Below, one piece after another: positions 7,147-8,506 of a stretch of 8,506 nucleotides of DNA (the stretch's first letter is position 1; the number at the start of each line of letters is the position of its first letter). The position numbers and the translations under genes are program-made. This DNA is from Anaerolineales bacterium (GTDB lineage: Bacteria > Chloroflexota > Anaerolineae > Anaerolineales > DRMV01): positions 1-8,506 of the forward strand of contig WFVP01000089.1 of assembly GCA_015491595.1 (NCBI GenBank), in the 5' to 3' direction. The notes beneath the pieces were generated by a model. The model was not told the origin of the DNA. It did not search any database and saw only the letters and a program-made list of their open reading frames with translations.

Positions 7147-7587
7147 ATGGACGCCCAACCCGTACGGCTGGAAGTGATAACCCCCCTGCTCACCTTCTTC
7201 CAGCACTGAGCGCACTGCGAGGCCATGGCCAACCAAGCGGGGCTTGGTTTGAGCGACAAAGTGCATACCGAAGAACTCAACGAATACCCTGAAGACTGGA
7301 AACAGGAATATCTCCATCTCAATCTCTGGATTCGGGCCTTCTTGCGCCACTACGGCCCCTACGTGCGCCTGCGTCTACTTGACCCCCAATCTCTGGTGGG
7401 GTTCTGGAAGAGCCTGCGTTATCGAGTGTGGCGTTATCCCGCCTTCATCCTGGAAGGTCGGGAGCGCTTCATCGGATGGGAAGCGGAAACCGCGGTGCAC
7501 CATCGTCTGCAAGAATTGCTTCGGGCGCGCGGGTTCCCCGTTCCCCAAAAGCCTTTCCGCCTTGCCGAGGTCGAGTGGCGCGTTTGA
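7147..7587 (+). CDS. Candidate selenoprotein: thioredoxin-like protein with in-frame TGA at a UxxC site
   Basis: The frame opens at the ATG at 7147, reads 20 codons, meets TGA (7207-7209), then continues in the same frame to TGA at 7585-7587. With the first TGA read as selenocysteine the product has 146 residues. Layout: a strand-like 'VRLEVITPLL' (6-15), then 'FFQH-U-A-H-C-E' with U21 and C24 as a UxxC redox pair, a helical region, 'YPEDW' (47-51), a second strand 'VRLRLLD' (73-79), 'PQSLVGFWKSLRYRVWRYP' (80-98), and 'YPAFILEGRERFIGW' (97-111), where P98 fits the thioredoxin cis-proline. The motif resembles a CxHCE arrangement I recall from small thioredoxin-like proteins; I could not check this by search. 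Promoter and ribosome binding site precede the ATG at 7147, and a SECIS-like hairpin follows the TGA. Alternatives are a nonsense mutation, a sequencing error, or a shorter 120-residue product from 7225 lacking the motif. No selenocysteine machinery is visible in the window. No signal peptide is seen, so it is probably cytoplasmic. Confidence 0.72.
7231..7249 (+). promoter_or_regulatory. SECIS-like hairpin downstream of the in-frame TGA
   Basis: AACCAAGC (7231-7238) and GCTTGGTT (7242-7249) form a perfect 8-bp stem closed by a GGG loop. The loop begins 30 bases after the TGA. Bacterial SECIS elements are stem-loops just 3' of the UGA, inside the coding sequence, with a small apical loop that has a G at its start; this one agrees in place, loop size and G. 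Five outer base pairs (7212-7216 with 7260-7264) could extend the structure. SelB binding is untested. Confidence 0.5.
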
Positions 7588-8506
7588 TTACGTTACCACC
7601 TCATAGAACAGCGGCAGAGGCTCCACCGGGACCTCGGACCATCTCAGGGCGTCCAACAGGTCCTTCCGAGCCCAGGTCAGGTCGGCTTCCCGCCGGGCGT
7701 GAATGGTGAAGAGGGGCGCGCCGGCCTCGACTTTATCCCCCACCTTCACATGGGTTTCCACCCCCACCGCGGGGTCCACCGGGTCGCCTTTCTTGGCCCG
7801 GCCCGCGCCCAAACGCATGACCACCTCGCCCACCCGTCGGGCGTGAACCTGGGCGATGTATCCTCCCCGCGGGGCCCGAACCTCCTCCACGTAAGGCGCA
7901 GCGGGCAGGCGTTCGGGATGGTCCACCGCGCGCACATCGCCTCCCTGAGCCTCCACCATGGCCCGGAACTTCTCCCAGGCCCCCCCGTCGGCCAGCACCT
8001 TGCGAGCCAGGTCCCGTCCGGCCTCCGGCGAGGGAACAGCATCCCCCAGGTAGAGCATGTACCCCGCGACCTCCAAGCAGTGGTCCACGAAGTCCTGGGG
8101 ACCGTGACCCTGTAAGGTGGCGATGGCTTCCTTAACCTCCAGCGCGTTCCCCGCAGCCCGTCCCAAGGGCTGGTTCATGTCCGCCAGCAGGGCCACGGCC
8201 CGGCGTCCGGCCAGGCGGGCAATGTCCACCATGAGCCGCGCCAGTTCCCGGGCCTTTTCCAGGGTGGTCATGAAGGCCCCCAAACCTACCTTCACGTCCA
8301 GCACGATGTTGTGCGCGCCCGCGGCAATCTTCTTGCTCATGATGGACGACGCGATGAGAGGAATAGAAGGGACCGTTCCCGTCACATCCCGCAACGCGTA
8401 GAGTTTGCCATCGGCCGGCGCCAGGCCTGCGGTCTGTCCGGAAATCACGCATCCCACCCGCTGCACCTGGTCAAGGAATTCCTCAATGCTCAAATCCGTG
8501 CGAAAA
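7588..8506 (-). CDS. pdp: Pyrimidine-nucleoside / thymidine phosphorylase, C-terminal part (N-terminus beyond window)
   Basis: The frame is open from the right edge (first full codon 8503-8505) to TAA at 7588-7590, 305 residues. The enzyme splits thymidine, deoxyuridine or uridine with phosphate into base and (deoxy)ribose-1-phosphate in nucleoside salvage. The visible start 'FRTDLSIEEFLDQVQRVG' and 'GQTAGLAPADGKLYALRDVT' match the central domain. Counting from the first visible residue, R39, S54 and K58 in 'LRDVTGTVPSIPLIASSIMSKK' correspond to the pyrimidine-binding Arg, Ser and Lys of E. coli thymidine phosphorylase. 'DVKVGLGAFM' (70-79) follows; the family usually has Ser where L75 stands. 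The end, including 'GDPVDPAVGVETHVKVGDKVEAGAPLFTIHA', is the typical C-terminal domain. An internal TTG at 8491-8493 is not the start, as conserved sequence continues upstream. The choice between deoA and pdp cannot be settled from this part. It is convergent with the plus-strand gene; the stop codons abut. Confidence 0.93.
   Translation of the reverse strand, partial: FRTDLSIEEFLDQVQRVGCVISGQTAGLAPADGKLYALRDVTGTVPSIPLIASSIMSKKIAAGAHNIVLDVKVGLGAFMTTLEKARELARLMVDIARLAGRRAVALLADMNQPLGRAAGNALEVKEAIATLQGHGPQDFVDHCLEVAGYMLYLGDAVPSPEAGRDLARKVLADGGAWEKFRAMVEAQGGDVRAVDHPERLPAAPYVEEVRAPRGGYIAQVHARRVGEVVMRLGAGRAKKGDPVDPAVGVETHVKVGDKVEAGAPLFTIHARREADLTWARKDLLDALRWSEVPVEPLPLFYEVVT

Noticed and set aside
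7147..7209. 20-residue leader peptide ending at the TGA
   Set aside because: It has no run of regulatory codons and no attenuator structure; its residues fit the first strand of a thioredoxin fold continuing after the TGA.
7225..7587. Independent 120-residue gene starting at ATG 7225
   Set aside because: It has no good ribosome binding site, and it lacks the N-terminal strand and redox motif that lie in the same frame just upstream. The upstream ATG has promoter and binding site. Kept only as a possible secondary product.
7147..7587. Ordinary pseudogene with a nonsense mutation
   Set aside because: It cannot be excluded without reads or relatives. However, the rest of the frame is intact, the promoter is good, the stop sits exactly at the redox Cys position and a SECIS-like stem follows, so recoding is favoured.

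Overview
The window looks like a piece of a GC-rich bacterial chromosome. A Chloroflexota (Anaerolineae-like) origin is my best inference. It rests on the style of the LivK lipoprotein, the oversized LivM, the GC-rich codon use and the type of small thioredoxin-like protein present; there is no rRNA or other marker to prove it.

The core is a complete branched-chain amino-acid (HAAT-type) ABC importer operon, read right to left on the minus strand: livK (substrate-binding lipoprotein), livH and livM (permeases), livG and livF (ATPases). A good sigma-70-type promoter (TTGACG, 17 bp, TACAAT) lies upstream of livK, with an 18-bp dyad touching its -35 box. The predicted transcript starts directly at a GC-rich hairpin. 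A second GC hairpin separates livK from livH, which may allow more binding protein than membrane parts to be made. A 12-bp stem follows livF and may end or punctuate the transcript. Downstream is the start of a polytopic membrane protein resembling a GT-C/GT87-type glycosyltransferase; its C-terminus runs off the left edge.

Divergent from livK, on the plus strand, is a short gene at 7147-7587 with its own extended -10 promoter and ribosome binding site. Its reading frame is interrupted by one TGA at 7207-7209. The TGA sits where the first cysteine of a thioredoxin-type CxxC motif is expected, giving U-A-H-C. Coding continues in the same frame for 125 further codons, with a thioredoxin-like layout including a 'YPAF' cis-proline region. 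A perfect 8-bp hairpin with a GGG loop lies about 30 bases after the TGA, where bacterial SECIS elements sit. I interpret this as a candidate selenoprotein that ordinary gene calling would miss or truncate, and it is the most interesting item in the window.

The right edge holds the C-terminal two-thirds or so of a pyrimidine-nucleoside (thymidine) phosphorylase on the minus strand. It is convergent with the candidate selenoprotein gene, and the two stop codons abut with no base between them. There is no stretch above 300 bases without a gene: the largest gap is the 254-base divergent regulatory region at 6893-7146. I saw no tRNA, rRNA, CRISPR array or mobile element.
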